NCBI RefSeq assembly: GCF_048265165.1
Contig: NZ_JBLXCD010000006.1
Location: forward strand, 152,109 to 216,108
Direction of reading: 5' to 3'
DNA: 64,000 bases
From: Oceanospirillum sp048265165
GTDB taxonomy: Bacteria; Pseudomonadota; Gammaproteobacteria; Pseudomonadales; Halomonadaceae
Shown: positions 53,177 through 62,799 of the stretch, piece by piece
Numbering within the stretch: the first letter of the stretch is position 1
How the letters are laid out: each line of letters starts with the position of its first letter
Translations under genes and position numbers: made by a program
Notes under the pieces: model-generated
The model's input: the letters and a program-made list of their open reading frames with translations, nothing else
What the model was told of the DNA's origin: nothing
Database searches by the model: none

Positions 53177-53998
53177 ATGGCGGAAAATAATTCTAAACAC
53201 ACCAGCTACCGAATAGATGTCCCGAAAGAATTTGAGGATGTATTTTCTCATTTTTATTATTCCGAAAACAAATCGAACGAAAACATTACCAAAACCTTAC
53301 TGCCTTCTTTTCAGACAATTCTGATTTTCAGTTTTGGAACAAGTATTTTGTTTGAAAAAAAACAAAATTTGCAAATTATTTTGGACAAGTACCTCATTTT
53401 GGGGCCGATAAAATACGCCTTTCAATATTCCTTGCCTGCAAATTCTGAGATTTTAGTCGTGAATTTTAAAAATGATGCATTTTATCGCTTATTTGGGCGT
53501 TCATTCGTTTCAGAAAATTTAACAATACATCATGATGAATTATTTTATAACGACTGCTTTACGGCTATGTGGAGTGAACTAAAAAAAGAAAATGACACAA
53601 ATAATCGTGTTAATTATATCCTAGACCTTTGCAGGCAACACCTGAGTCAACGCACCTCGCTTGCCGAACAACTTTCTAATTTTAAGGAGCTAACATCAGA
53701 CCCAATTAAAACCATAGCAGATAGGCATAATAAGACAATACGTACCATTCAAATGCATCATAAGAAATATTTCGGATATTCAGCAAAAGAATTTAATCGC
53801 TATCAACGATTTTTACGAGCTTTAAATCTTATACAAAAAATTACAGCGAATGGGCTAAAAATGGATTGGTTTGAAGTCATATTCGAGTGTGGCTACTATG
53901 ACCAGAGTCATCTCATTCGTGATTTTAAGTATTATTTCAATCTGAGCCCGTCACAATACCTTAAAATTCAACAGAACATATGCAACCCCGTAACCTGA
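53177..53998 (+). CDS. AraC-family regulator, AT-rich
   Basis: A 273-residue AraC-type protein with a C-terminal helix-turn-helix (IADRHNKTIRTIQMHHKKYF, then FECGYYDQSHLIRDFKYYFNLSPSQY). The codons are strongly AT-rich, unlike core genes, and the sequence resembles regulators of Bacteroidota; a recent transfer is likely. It sits directly upstream of the oxidoreductase gene, 77 bases apart. Confidence 0.82.
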   Translation: MAENNSKHTSYRIDVPKEFEDVFSHFYYSENKSNENITKTLLPSFQTILIFSFGTSILFEKKQNLQIILDKYLILGPIKYAFQYSLPANSEILVVNFKNDAFYRLFGRSFVSENLTIHHDELFYNDCFTAMWSELKKENDTNNRVNYILDLCRQHLSQRTSLAEQLSNFKELTSDPIKTIADRHNKTIRTIQMHHKKYFGYSAKEFNRYQRFLRALNLIQKITANGLKMDWFEVIFECGYYDQSHLIRDFKYYFNLSPSQYLKIQQNICNPVT

Positions 53999-54075
53999 TT
54001 TTCGTTTTCTTACAATCATTATGAATAGCGATCTCTTATTTTTGAATTGTCACATTTAGAATAGGAGATATAACT

Positions 54076-54645
54076 ATGAGACATTTGATTGTTTTCGCTC
54101 ATCCCAATCATGAAAGTTTAAATGGTAGATTAAAAAAAATGCTTGTCGAGCATTTGCTGGAGAAAGGGCATGACGTAGAAGTCAGGGATTTGTACCATAT
54201 GAATTTCAACCCTATTTTATCTTTAAATGATATTAATGGGCAAAAGAAAGGACAAGTGGCAAGTGATGTGGAACAAGAGCAGGCTTTTATCTCTTGGTCA
54301 GACTGTATTACGCTTATTTATCCGATCTGGTGGACAGGTTTGCCCGCAATACTGAAAGGCTATATCGATAGAGTGCTCAGTTATGGGTTTGCCTATCGTT
54401 ACGACCAAGGCGTTCAGAACGGTTTACTCATAGGAAAAGAAACTGTCATTATCAATACACATGGAAAATCACGTACTGAATATGAAACAATTGGAATGGA
54501 CAAAGCACTGTCGCTAACATCAGATAGAGGTATTTACACTTATTGCGGTTTGGCTGTAAAGCAGCATTTTTACTTTGATAATGCTGACAGGGCAACCGCA
54601 GGGACCATTGAAGCATGGAGTGATAAAATAAAGTCAGTGTATTGA
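54076..54645 (+). CDS. NAD(P)H-dependent flavin oxidoreductase
   Basis: A 189-residue flavodoxin-like-fold protein (PF02525 type): HLIVFAHPNHESLNGRL at the start and IYPIWWTGLPAILKGYIDRVLSYGF near residue 80-104. Members reduce quinones or electrophiles using FMN/FAD. It is downstream of and presumably controlled by the AraC gene. AT-rich. Confidence 0.87.
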   Translation: MRHLIVFAHPNHESLNGRLKKMLVEHLLEKGHDVEVRDLYHMNFNPILSLNDINGQKKGQVASDVEQEQAFISWSDCITLIYPIWWTGLPAILKGYIDRVLSYGFAYRYDQGVQNGLLIGKETVIINTHGKSRTEYETIGMDKALSLTSDRGIYTYCGLAVKQHFYFDNADRATAGTIEAWSDKIKSVY

Positions 54646-54715
54646 TTTTTTTATTATAATTAATAACGAGTTAGAAAAATATATTCCAATAATTTTATTT
54701 CGAACCAGGCCTATA

Positions 54716-55224
54716 AGTTCATAATTTGGCCCTACCAAAACCAGCCGCCTGATCTATTCTTAAGTCATTGGTGAAATTATGGAAGATTACACTATGACTC
54801 GTGCCCGCTATGAGTAGATCAGCACTGCTAACACCCTGTATTACCATTGCATCGCCCGCTGTGTTCAGCGGGCATTTTTATGCGGTGAAGATACCTTTTC
54901 TTTTCCAGCTAGTCCTATAAACACCACCGCCAATGAATTCCGGATCGTTTAACCGCTTTGGGTCAGATGTTCGCGGTAGATGTGTGCGCTTACTCCATTA
55001 TGTCCAATCATTACCATCTGGTGCTTTATATCAATCAGGTTGGGGCTGAGGATGAGGTAATCCGCTGTTTAAAGCGGCCGCTTCTGATCGAGCGTTATCA
55101 AAAGGGTGAATGCTCCAGTAATGCCGGGCGGGATAAAAGGCTGGCATGGATCTCATCCGGGCAGCAGCTGCAGGTTCTTTTCAGGTAAACAGAAAGCAGG
55201 TTTAGCGTGTTAATATGGCTGAAT
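54716..55224 (+). pseudogene. Y1 (RAYT-like) transposase remnant, N-terminal
   Basis: From ATG 54779 it reads MEDYTMTRARYE, then an in-frame TAG, then YYHCIARCVQRAFLCGED, and later DVCAYSIMSNHYHLVLYIN with the His-x-His motif of Y1 enzymes. Frameshifts and stops break it. Its 3' border aaattatgggtgtcct matches the shared end sequence. Confidence 0.78.
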
Positions 55225-55231
55225 TAAATTA

Positions 55232-55500
55232 TGGGTGTCCTATGATTTCTAAAATCAGATACCTGATCTAGACTTAAGTCACTGGCGAAATCATGGAGGA
55301 TCACACTATGATCCGTGCCTGTAATGAGAAGATCAGTACCGTTGATACTCCGTATGCTCACGCGATTTTTTTTGATTATGCCGATTATCTTGAATTACTC
55401 GACTGGGCAGGGCGCTGCCAGCGGGAAGATAAGCACAGCTTTACCCCAGAGCTCTTCTGCCCATTGTGCAACGCCTGAATATTGATCAGGTGCCTAGCTG
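55232..55500 (+). pseudogene. Y1 transposase deletion derivative
   Basis: ATG at 55293 begins MIRACNEKISTVDTPYAHAI and runs straight into FFDYADYLELLDWAGRCQRE, so the N- and C-terminal parts are fused and the catalytic middle is lost. It follows the previous remnant closely and is an internal-deletion copy of the same family. Confidence 0.75.
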
Positions 55501-55648
55501 AAAGCGATGGAGCTGAAAAAGCATTCAGAAAATGAAACTTAATAGGGCTAGTCTGCAAGGCTTTCGTTGGTCACTGGACCTCAAACCCGTGAGCAGCTTT
55601 TCAGTCGCTACTGGCGGCGTTATATTAAAACAACTTTAAGAGAAATAT

Positions 55649-56827
55649 ATGAAAAATTATCAAATAATAATGATTGCTTTGCTGGCTCTGCTTGCAGGCT
55701 GTAGCAGTACTCCAAAGTATGCTCCGCCGTTATCAATGCCTGATATACCAGAAGATAAGGTTGAGGTAATTGATGTAAGTGTGAAATTTGATGATAAATC
55801 CGATATTTACGATAATGTGGTGCAGAACTTATCTCGTGATATTGACTTGGGTAGCTCTATTGTAATTAATGTCCCTTCGAAACTATTCGAAGAAAGATCT
55901 ATGAAAAATGCCGGAAATCAAGATTTTAAAACGAAGGATTTTTTCAATTTAGCAGAGCAGCAAATTGAAAAGGAATTAATAAGGAAAGGCTTCGATGTTC
56001 TAAGTAGATCAAAGTTTGAAGCTAAGCTTAGAACCCTTCGTGATGAATCTCGTTGTAATTTAAATGAATATAGATGCCTTCATTCTCAAGTTGCCCCTGA
56101 AATCCAGCCTGTTCTAGCAGAGTTAAAAAGAAAGTATGATAATAAAGAAATAAACTCAATAGAATATGCGGATGAAATAAAACTATTTAAAGATAAGCTG
56201 CAATCAGCCTCGGCTGGTAAGACAAGACGAGAAGGCGATCGAGAGCTAACTGATATATCCGAAGTCATTAGGGCTGCAGAATCTGGTGATATTAAAGCGG
56301 ACTATATACTTCAAATCAATTTGTTTGATACCGAGAAAAAAACAAGTGTGAATAAAGATCTTCGACATATCAGCAGTGTCAGAGAGTTTGTCAGAAATAA
56401 CCCGGGAATCAAAAAATATTTTGAAAGCAATAATAATTCTATTGTTCGCTGCGCTGTAATTTCATCTCAGTTAAATGCAAAATTGATTTATGTTAAAACG
56501 GGAGCGATTACCTGGATTGGAGAGCACGAGCTTAATGAGTTCAGCTCAGGGGTTCATGATTTATCTGTCGAAATGGGCAGTAGAGAATATGTTTCCAATG
56601 AAAATGAGATAAAAAGATTCGTATCAAAAAACAATACTCCTATTGCCCGACAAGGTAGGTTTGGTAAGTCTGTCGATTTTCCTGATTTCAAATATAACGT
56701 GGACCTGTTAAAACCATCTATTAGCTCAGGTCGCTGTGAGCAACAATGGACTAACTCTATAGAGGTTAGGTCTCAGTTAGCTCGTCAAGTGGCTAAAGAG
56801 TTAATAGCTACAATAAAGGTTAACTGA
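55649..56827 (+). CDS. Predicted lipoprotein, unknown
   Basis: A 392-residue protein with a lipobox LLAGC (Cys18), then a long soluble domain of mixed composition with many Lys/Glu/Asp. No recognised family; later sequences (YILQINLFDTEK, IRCAVISSQLNAKLIYVKTG) suggest a curli-assembly or CsgG-like secretion lipoprotein, but without supporting motifs. AT-rich coding, downstream of mobile remnants: acquired. Confidence 0.6.
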   Translation: MKNYQIIMIALLALLAGCSSTPKYAPPLSMPDIPEDKVEVIDVSVKFDDKSDIYDNVVQNLSRDIDLGSSIVINVPSKLFEERSMKNAGNQDFKTKDFFNLAEQQIEKELIRKGFDVLSRSKFEAKLRTLRDESRCNLNEYRCLHSQVAPEIQPVLAELKRKYDNKEINSIEYADEIKLFKDKLQSASAGKTRREGDRELTDISEVIRAAESGDIKADYILQINLFDTEKKTSVNKDLRHISSVREFVRNNPGIKKYFESNNNSIVRCAVISSQLNAKLIYVKTGAITWIGEHELNEFSSGVHDLSVEMGSREYVSNENEIKRFVSKNNTPIARQGRFGKSVDFPDFKYNVDLLKPSISSGRCEQQWTNSIEVRSQLARQVAKELIATIKVN

Positions 56828-56938
56828 GATCAATATAATATAAAAAATTAAAGTAATGAGATTGTAAATCCTGCTGCTTTTTGGAAAAACTCTAAAAGTC
56901 GCCAATATTCACAATCCGGTGTTAAGCTTAAGAGCTAA

Positions 56939-56970
56939 AAAATAACCTCTCCAACCGGAGAGGTTATTTT
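56939..56970. terminator. Bidirectional terminator
   Basis: Perfect 14-bp stem aaaataacctctcc/ggagaggttatttt with a 4-base loop; A-run on one side and T-run on the other. It separates the lipoprotein (plus) from the kinase (minus). Confidence 0.92.
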
Positions 56971-56986
56971 CCCATCTCAACACCAC

Positions 56987-58864
56987 TCACAGCTGCTCTT
57001 TCGGGTTTCTCGGGTAGAAATGATCCGGCTGGCACTCCAGATGGCTAAAGCTGCGCGTATTTTTATAGGGCAGTTTCATAAACCCTGAAATCCCCTGACC
57101 ATCAATCAGGGGAATATTCTCCAGAATAATCCGCAGTGCATCCCGAAACTCTTCCTCTTTGCTCTCATCCAGCAGCACATAATAACTGTGCAGTTTGAGG
57201 TGCTTGGGCAGGCTCTCAAAAATAATACAACCGGTATGGCGGATCTGGTTCAGGCGTTCCACCTGTTTCCGGATCGGGTCGGGCAGTACCAGTAGCTCTT
57301 CCGGGTCTTCACCATCTTCAAAATAAGAGTGCAGGCGGCTGGGCTCCTCCACCGGTGGTGCGGGTGTGACCTCAAAGGGAATTTCCGCATTGTCTGGGAC
57401 CTTAAACGGCTCGTCCGGATTGTCCCGCTCCATATGCAGGGTGACACGGGCGTTAAACATACAGCATTTAAAGATCCCTACCCGATGAATTGAGCGGGCC
57501 AGATGCACCATATTGTTCACTGCTGCGGTAAACGCCGGTTGCAGCTCAGGTTCATAGAGGTTAAGGCTGGAATCGATATGCACGCCTTTCTCATTCCAGT
57601 GAATCCCTAGCCCACCCACAAGTGGGTACTTACCTAAGCGGCTGATACTGGCTAGGAAGGCTCGCTCAGTTTTGCCCATGCCGTGCATAAAGTTCTTATA
57701 GTATTTCTCCAGTTCGACATCGTTCACATCTGCCAGATAGTGATCCTGTTGCTCTTCCCGCAGAAAGGTTTTGCGGGAGTTGTAGACTACGGTATCGATG
57801 GCGACGGTCTTCTGGTGGCTCCACACCGGCACCAGGGGTTTGTGGTTGGGCCACTGATCTGCGCCAAAAACCAGATGCTGCATCCTGGGCATCTCGCGGA
57901 TAAAGTAGTCCCCGGCCTGCTGGCGCTTTCGCAGGTCATCATCCAATAGGGTTTGCAGGGTGCGGGCAAACTCGATGGGAAGCCCTAGGGAGGTTGCCGG
58001 TATCGCTTTATGACCATAACGGCAGGACTGGCCCGAGGCGATAGCGTACAGCGTCCCTGCTGCACCTTGTTCATCAAAGCGGGGAGAGGAGAGGGCGCCG
58101 CTTAGTTGTTCCTCGCCGATAAAATAGACATCACCCAGTTTGGCGTTGGTGTGCTGATGGTCGGCGCTCATCATGCTGATACCGGTATCACCGACGGGTT
58201 GCCCCTGTGCATCCAGTTGCGCAAAAACACTGGAGCCCCAGTCGATGAGCTTTACAGTTTCCGTTTCGGGGTCGATGACGACATTAGAAGGTTTGATGTC
58301 ACCATGAACGATGGGCTTAATATCACCTTGTCCATCCGGTTTTTGTTCCTGAAAGGTACGCATCGCCCAGAGAATATCCCGTAGTTGCGCGGCGATGCTC
58401 ACCACCAGCCGGGGCGGTAACGGGCCATGTTTCAGGCTGAACTGCTCCAGATCCATCCCTTTTGCACGCTCCATAATAAGTATGGATTGCTTCTTGATTC
58501 GGGTGTATTCAATAACCGTGGGGATATTGGCATGGCCCAGCTGTTGTTGCATCCAGGCTTCTTCTTCAAGCCTGTCCTGAATATGCTGGGGCAGGTTGAT
58601 ACGGGAGAATTTAAAGACGTAGTGATTACCTGCTGGTGACAGGCCGCCGAAGACAAAGCCATAAGCACCCTTGCCGATAAACTCGATCTGGCTAAAGCCA
58701 TGTTGGCGCAGCTGGCTTTCGCAAAGGTCGACCCAATCTTTAATTTTCTGGGCATCCTGATGACTCATCAGGTAGATCGACTGCTCTTCGTTGATATAGA
58801 AGTGCTGTAACTGAGAGTCGTATTCAGTCTTCTTGTTTGCCTGTGTTCTGGTATGTTCTGGCAT
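56987..58864 (-). CDS. Serine/threonine protein kinase
   Basis: A 625-residue cytoplasmic kinase. Residues 63-71 (IGKGAYGFV) form the glycine loop, Lys85 in VFKFS is the ATP-binding lysine, HGDIKPSN (187-194) the catalytic loop, and DWG (208-210) stands in place of DFG. The C-terminal 300 residues form an unrecognised region. ATG 58864 is chosen because AGGG lies ahead; a longer frame to 59011 is unlikely. Targets unknown. Confidence 0.87.
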   Translation of the reverse strand: MPEHTRTQANKKTEYDSQLQHFYINEEQSIYLMSHQDAQKIKDWVDLCESQLRQHGFSQIEFIGKGAYGFVFGGLSPAGNHYVFKFSRINLPQHIQDRLEEEAWMQQQLGHANIPTVIEYTRIKKQSILIMERAKGMDLEQFSLKHGPLPPRLVVSIAAQLRDILWAMRTFQEQKPDGQGDIKPIVHGDIKPSNVVIDPETETVKLIDWGSSVFAQLDAQGQPVGDTGISMMSADHQHTNAKLGDVYFIGEEQLSGALSSPRFDEQGAAGTLYAIASGQSCRYGHKAIPATSLGLPIEFARTLQTLLDDDLRKRQQAGDYFIREMPRMQHLVFGADQWPNHKPLVPVWSHQKTVAIDTVVYNSRKTFLREEQQDHYLADVNDVELEKYYKNFMHGMGKTERAFLASISRLGKYPLVGGLGIHWNEKGVHIDSSLNLYEPELQPAFTAAVNNMVHLARSIHRVGIFKCCMFNARVTLHMERDNPDEPFKVPDNAEIPFEVTPAPPVEEPSRLHSYFEDGEDPEELLVLPDPIRKQVERLNQIRHTGCIIFESLPKHLKLHSYYVLLDESKEEEFRDALRIILENIPLIDGQGISGFMKLPYKNTRSFSHLECQPDHFYPRNPKEQL

Positions 58865-59039
58865 AAGCGACCCTGCTTCTGGTTTAAGGTGGCGGCTTAA
58901 TGTTTTTCTTCTAAGATAGCGGCTTAATATTGCTATCTTTTGCCTGGCGGTAAAAGCAAAACAGGCACCGGAATTTGCTTCAGGTGCCTGTTTGCTCCGC
59001 GTCTTATGCACTGATCTGCATCTTAGTCAGGCGACTCGA

Positions 59040-60608
59040 TCAGTGAAGATCGACCAGCATCGCGGTGGGGTCTTCCAGATACTCTTTCCAGAGGTTACAG
59101 AAGCGGGCGATGGTACCACCGTCGATAATTCGGTGATCTCCCGACCAGCTGACCTGCATAATATCCCTTGCGATCACCGCACCTGCAGCATCAAACCGTG
59201 GCAGAGACTGGGTACGCCCCAGTGCCACGATAGCGGCTTCCGGCTTATTGATGATCGGTGTGGCCACCGTGCCACCTAACGCTCCGATATTGGAGATGCT
59301 GATGGTGCCACCTTTCAGGTCGTCCTGACTGACACGACCCGCCCGAGCGGCTTCGGTCAGGCGGGAAACTTCTTGCGCGATCTCTTTAATGCTCAGATCC
59401 TGAACATTCTTCACGTTAGGCACCAAAAGACCGATTGGGGTATCCACTGCCATACCGATATTCACGCTGCCGAGGTAAGTCAGCTCGGTGCAGTCGTCAT
59501 TAATCCGACTGTTCAGCACAGGATATTCCTGAATCGCTAAGGCCATTGCCTTCATAAAGAACGGCATCAGGGTTAGCTTAACACCCTTGGCTTCCATGCC
59601 CGGTTTCAGCTTCTTACGTAGGGCGATCAGGTCGGTAATATCCATATCTTCTGCATAGGTGAAATGCGGAATGGTGGATACTGAGTTGACCATCTGCTTC
59701 GCCATGGCCGCTTTAATGCCGCGTATCGCTTCAACGCGATCTTCTTTGCCACCGGTTTGGGCGGTTGCTGTCTGAGGCGCAGAGGTTGCAGCCTGTTCAG
59801 CCGCTGTCGGGTTCTGGTGACCGGCATCGACATAAGCCTGCATATCGGCCTTCAGCACACGGCCATCTTTGCCGGAACCCTGAACCTGGCTGATATCGAC
59901 ATTATGCTCCCGCGCGATACGACGAACCGCAGGGCTAGCCAGCGCTTTACCCTGGGCAACCGGCGACGCACTTGCTGCCGGTGCAGACTGAACCGTCTCG
60001 GCAGCGGCATTTGCGGCTACGGCTACCGGTGCAGCTGGCTGGGAGTCATCTTCAATCTCGATTTCAAACAGCGGTGCGTGTACCTTGGCGATTTCGCCCT
60101 GCTTATAATAGAGCTTACTGATGCGCCCCTGATCCATACATGGGATCTGCACCAGTGCTTTATCGGTCATCACATCGGCAACAGGTTGGTCTTCTTCTAC
60201 CCAGTCACCTTCCTTGACCAGCCACTCTACCAGTTCGCACTCCACGATACCCTCACCTATATCCGGCAGGATAAAGTCTTTACTGCGCTTGCCTGCAGTT
60301 GTTGTGGCCGGTGTCGTCGTGCTTTGGGTTTCAGCTGTTTCGGTTGAGGTGCCTGTTTCTTCGGTTTCGGCTTCAATCTCTACGGCAAAAAGCGGCGCAT
60401 GTACTTTGGCGATCTCGCCTTGCTTATAGTGCAGCTTCACCACTTTGCCGTGGTGCATAGCCGGGATCTGAACCAAGGCTTTATCGGTCATCACATCAGC
60501 CACGGGCTGATCTTCCGAGATAATATCACCTTCTTTGACCAGCCATTCGACCAGCTCACACTCAACGATGCCTTCACCGATATCCGGCAGAATAAATTCC
60601 TGAATCAT
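59040..60608 (-). CDS. bkdB: Branched-chain keto-acid dehydrogenase E2
   Basis: A 522-residue dihydrolipoyl acyltransferase. It has two near-identical lipoyl domains (residues 2-78 and 110-185, lipoyl lysines Lys43 and Lys150 in DKALVQIP), a subunit-binding domain around 223-256 (SPAVRRIAREHNVDI), and the catalytic domain with GDHRIIDG (His492, Asp496). It completes the operon bkdA1-bkdA2-bkdB; no E3 gene follows in the window. Confidence 0.92.
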   Translation of the reverse strand: MIQEFILPDIGEGIVECELVEWLVKEGDIISEDQPVADVMTDKALVQIPAMHHGKVVKLHYKQGEIAKVHAPLFAVEIEAETEETGTSTETAETQSTTTPATTTAGKRSKDFILPDIGEGIVECELVEWLVKEGDWVEEDQPVADVMTDKALVQIPCMDQGRISKLYYKQGEIAKVHAPLFEIEIEDDSQPAAPVAVAANAAAETVQSAPAASASPVAQGKALASPAVRRIAREHNVDISQVQGSGKDGRVLKADMQAYVDAGHQNPTAAEQAATSAPQTATAQTGGKEDRVEAIRGIKAAMAKQMVNSVSTIPHFTYAEDMDITDLIALRKKLKPGMEAKGVKLTLMPFFMKAMALAIQEYPVLNSRINDDCTELTYLGSVNIGMAVDTPIGLLVPNVKNVQDLSIKEIAQEVSRLTEAARAGRVSQDDLKGGTISISNIGALGGTVATPIINKPEAAIVALGRTQSLPRFDAAGAVIARDIMQVSWSGDHRIIDGGTIARFCNLWKEYLEDPTAMLVDLH

Positions 60609-60626
60609 GTTGATCTCCTGCGGTTA

Positions 60627-61604
60627 TCAGAATGAGACGCTGCGTTTAATCGCTTCGTAGTTTTTCAGATGATCCGGCATATACTCTTTATCGTGAGCCA
60701 GCGGGAAGGGGGTATCCAAACCGGTAACCCGGGCGATTGGAGATTCCAGAGAGAGGAAGCAGGTATCCTGAATAGTCGCCGCGATCTCACCGGCAAAACC
60801 ACCGGACAGCGGCGCTTCGTGGCTGATCAGCAAGCGGCCGGTTTTCTGTACCGATTGGGTGACGGTTTCCACATCCCAAGGCATCAGCGTACGCAGGTCG
60901 ATCAGTTCACAGGAGATACCGTCCTCAGCAGCCATGGCAACGGCTTTCTCAAGTACTTCCATCTGAGCTCCCCAGCCCAGAACTGTGATATCGCGACCCT
61001 CCTGCATGACGTCTGCCTTGCCCAGCGGGAGCTCATAGTCTTCTTCCGGTACTTCGCCGGTAGAGGCGCGATAGAGGCGCTTTGGTTCAAAGAAAATAAC
61101 TGGATTGTCATCACGGATCGAAGCCAGCAACAGGCCTTTTGCCTGGTACGGGTTGCGTGGCATAACCACTTTCAGACCCGGAGTACCGGTGAAATAGGCT
61201 TCCGGTGACTGGGAGTGATACAGGCCTCCGTGAATACCGCCACCATAAGGCGATCGAATGGTCAGGCCGCCAACATTAAACTCATTACCGGAACGGTAAC
61301 GGAATTTGGCGGCTTCATTCACGATCTGGTCGAAAGCAGGAAAGATATAATCGGCAAACTGAATCTCAGCGATCGCCTTATGTCCACCAGCGGCTAAGCC
61401 ATTAGCAAAACCAATAATGCCTTGCTCTGTCAGCGGCGTATTAAAGCAGCGGCTTTTACCGTATTTTTCCTGAAGGTGACTGGTGGCACGGAACACGCCA
61501 CCAAAGTGACCAACATCTTCGCCAAAACAGACTGTTTTAGGCTCTTTTTCCATGGCGATATCCAGCGCGTTATTCACCGCCTGGAGCAGATTCATATTAC
61601 TCAT
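60627..61604 (-). CDS. bkdA2: Branched-chain keto-acid dehydrogenase E1 beta
   Basis: A 325-residue subunit. It carries the E1-beta signatures GEDVGHFGGVFRAT, LTEQGIIGFANGLAAGG and SPYGGGIHGGLYHSQSPEAYF. The ATG at 61604 is preferred to the longer reading start because a GGGAGA site precedes it; it overlaps bkdA1 by 8 bases. It works with E1 alpha in branched-chain amino-acid breakdown. Confidence 0.93.
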   Translation of the reverse strand: MSNMNLLQAVNNALDIAMEKEPKTVCFGEDVGHFGGVFRATSHLQEKYGKSRCFNTPLTEQGIIGFANGLAAGGHKAIAEIQFADYIFPAFDQIVNEAAKFRYRSGNEFNVGGLTIRSPYGGGIHGGLYHSQSPEAYFTGTPGLKVVMPRNPYQAKGLLLASIRDDNPVIFFEPKRLYRASTGEVPEEDYELPLGKADVMQEGRDITVLGWGAQMEVLEKAVAMAAEDGISCELIDLRTLMPWDVETVTQSVQKTGRLLISHEAPLSGGFAGEIAATIQDTCFLSLESPIARVTGLDTPFPLAHDKEYMPDHLKNYEAIKRSVSF

Positions 61605-62799
61605 GGTCGATTCTCCCTGCGGTCTTCGGGTAGGCATCTGGATATTGTCGGATGTGAGCTTTTAGCTCAGCCAGCTGTTCCTGAAGATGTTTAGGTGGGG
61701 TGTCGTAGACATCAGTAATCAGATCATCAAGATGAGGGGCGGCTACTTTTTCCGCTTCTTTCATGGCTGCCATAACCGCTTTGCGTTTGGCATCGGCAAT
61801 GTCAGCATCCTGTTCTTCGCTCCACCAGCCCTGTTGAATCAGCCAGTGTTTGAAACGCAGAACCGGGTCTTTTTCACGCCACTTTTCTTCCTCTTTCTTG
61901 CTGCGGTAACCGGATGGATCGTCTGAGGTAGAGTGTGCGCCTAAGCGATAAGTCATCGCTTCAATCAAAACGGGCTGATTGTGCTCAATCGCCAGCTTTC
62001 GGGCTTCCTGGGTGGCTTTCAAAACAGCCAGAACATCATTGCCATCAACGCGGATCGCTTTGAGGCCATAAGCTACGGCGCGAGGTGCAATGCCATCACC
62101 GGCAAACTGCTCACTGGAGGGTGTTGAAATCGCATAGCCGTTATTCCGGCAGAAAAAGATTGCAGGCACCTTGAACACGCCCGCCATATTAATAGCGGCA
62201 TGGAAGTCGCCTTCGGAAGCTGCTCCTTCACCAAAGTAACAGATGACGCAGTTATCTTTCTCTTCCAGCTTATAGCCGTAAGCGTAACCAACGGCCTGAG
62301 GCAACTGGGTGCCCAAAGGAGAAGATATGGTCATGTAATGAAGGTCTTTTGAGCCATAGTGGATCGGCATCTGGCGACCTTTGCCAAGGTCTTTTTCATT
62401 ACTGAACATCTGGTTCATAAATTGTTCAAGGGGGAAGCCGCGGAATGCCAGTGCACCCTGCTCACGGTATTGAGCCATGATCATGTCGTCATCAGCCAGG
62501 GCAGCGGTGCTGCCGATGTCCGCTGCTTCTTCACCAATCTCAGTCATGTAGAAGCTGATGCGGCCCTGGCGCTGTGCCGCAACCATACGCTCATCAAGAG
62601 CCCGGATAAACTGAAAGGTGTCGTAAATCTTCAGTGCCAGTTCTTTGTTGATATCTGGCAGTTCAGCGCCTTCGTAGACAGAACCATCCTGACGAAGGAT
62701 TTTGAGAGTAGGGGTTGTCAGATCGCTGCCATCGATAAAGACAGGATTGTGAACCACCGGAGCCTCGGACTGCTTTGCGGACTGTTTTAAATTAGCCAT
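61597..62799 (-). CDS. bkdA1: Branched-chain keto-acid dehydrogenase E1 alpha
   Basis: A 400-residue thiamine-diphosphate-dependent subunit. The TPP-binding region GEGAASEGDFHAAINMAGVF then NNGYAISTP is present, with the phosphorylation-like loop HSTSDDPSGYRS. The ATG at 62799 has an AAAGGAAA site. It is the first gene of the operon; the promoter lies in the 400-base region to the right. Confidence 0.93.
   Translation of the reverse strand: MANLKQSAKQSEAPVVHNPVFIDGSDLTTPTLKILRQDGSVYEGAELPDINKELALKIYDTFQFIRALDERMVAAQRQGRISFYMTEIGEEAADIGSTAALADDDMIMAQYREQGALAFRGFPLEQFMNQMFSNEKDLGKGRQMPIHYGSKDLHYMTISSPLGTQLPQAVGYAYGYKLEEKDNCVICYFGEGAASEGDFHAAINMAGVFKVPAIFFCRNNGYAISTPSSEQFAGDGIAPRAVAYGLKAIRVDGNDVLAVLKATQEARKLAIEHNQPVLIEAMTYRLGAHSTSDDPSGYRSKKEEEKWREKDPVLRFKHWLIQQGWWSEEQDADIADAKRKAVMAAMKEAEKVAAPHLDDLITDVYDTPPKHLQEQLAELKAHIRQYPDAYPKTAGRIDHE

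Noticed and set aside
55560..55640. GGCGTTATA near the lipoprotein gene, resembling an attC R' box
   Set aside because: No R'' partner and no inverted arms were found, and no matching R'' follows the lipoprotein gene; probably chance.
58865..59011. Longer start for the Ser/Thr kinase (extra 49 residues)
   Set aside because: The added segment is basic and low in similarity to kinases, while an AGGG site supports the ATG at 58864.
59757..60347. A 196-codon frame antisense to the E2 gene
   Set aside because: It is the complement of the repetitive lipoyl and linker coding region; no ribosome site and no recognisable protein.
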